DNA of 13,404 nt, from assembly GCA_964460485.1 (NCBI GenBank), contig CAYWRY010000115.1:1-13404 (forward strand). Direction: 5' to 3'. Each line of letters begins with the position of its first letter. Within the stretch, counting starts at the first letter, position 1. Positions 13,199 to 13,404 of this stretch are shown here, piece by piece. The notes below the pieces were generated by a model that worked only from the letters and a program-made list of their open reading frames with translations, made no database searches and was not told the origin of the DNA. The position numbers and the translations under genes were made by a program. This DNA comes from VGRF01 sp964460485 (GTDB lineage: Bacteria; Myxococcota_A; UBA9160; UBA6930).

Positions 13199-13404
13199 CT
13201 AGCGGCGCTTGCGGCGTCCGATCAGGGCGAGGCCGGCGACGCCAGCGCCGAGCAGCGCGAGCGTGCCCGGCTCCGGGGCGTACACGAGGCGCAGGAACGA
13301 CGGCGCTGCCGTGTCGCTGGTCGCGAGGCCGCGCACCTTGGTGCGGCCGAGCGAGACCAGGTTCACGTGCGTGTTGCCCGAGGCGTCGACGGAGACGTTG
13401 CCCG
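13199..13404 (-). CDS. C-terminal fragment of a PEP-CTERM exported protein
   Basis: The frame enters from the right edge and ends at a TAG (13199-13201), giving the last 67 residues; the start is outside the window. The end is a textbook PEP-CTERM signal: APEPGTLALLGAGVAGLAL, a hydrophobic helix, then GRRKRR. In known systems an exosortase recognises this tail and processes or attaches the protein during export, usually linked to exopolysaccharide. The preceding 40 residues (VSVDASGNTHVNLVSLG, LVYA) look like the end of a beta-rich secreted domain with no family I recognise. No exosortase gene lies in the window. A stem-loop terminator follows. Confidence 0.88.
   Translation of the reverse strand, partial: GNVSVDASGNTHVNLVSLGRTKVRGLATSDTAAPSFLRLVYAPEPGTLALLGAGVAGLALIGRRKRR

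Overview
The window is uniformly GC-rich, densely coded DNA from a Gram-negative bacterium. The evidence is two lipobox lipoproteins, one of them a DUF4156-like protein, and a gene running off the right edge that ends in a PEP-CTERM sorting signal. Aggressive GGAGG ribosome sites, many GTG/TTG starts and repeated CoA-ester enzymes would suit a soil or aquatic deltaproteobacterial-type lineage such as Myxococcota or Binatota. That placement is inference only. No tRNA, rRNA, CRISPR array, transposase or phage gene was seen.

Left part (1-3576): a small DUF4156-type lipoprotein, then about 330 bases holding a decayed [2Fe-2S] subunit gene of the molybdenum-hydroxylase type, then a RidA-fold protein carrying a lipoprotein signal. 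On the minus strand follow a secreted DUF922-like protein whose HExxH glutamate is a glutamine, and a class I SAM methyltransferase. A 342-base intergenic tract full of GC-rich hairpins lies upstream of the methyltransferase.

Middle (3577-7673): a minus-strand crotonase and an aldo/keto reductase 58 bases apart, probably one transcript; a plus-strand EamA exporter; and a convergent orphan D12-class adenine methylase that starts with TTG.

Right part (7674-11535) looks like a small catabolic module. An amidohydrolase is transcribed divergently from an enoyl-CoA hydratase-family gene, which overlaps a family III CoA-transferase gene by four bases (GTGA). The likely theme is activation of an unidentified carboxylic acid to its CoA thioester followed by hydration or ring cleavage; the substrate cannot be read from sequence. 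The CoA-transferase carries about 77 N-terminal residues that look like a repeat element captured in frame. Similar words occur, in the same order and opposite orientation, in the hairpin tract at 3315-3530.

The right edge has a membrane-anchored sulfatase-fold enzyme with threonine at the nucleophile position, a strong stem-loop terminator, and the 3' end of a PEP-CTERM protein gene. No clear new multi-gene system was found. The strongest leads are the captured repeat, the decayed [2Fe-2S] gene and the altered active sites.
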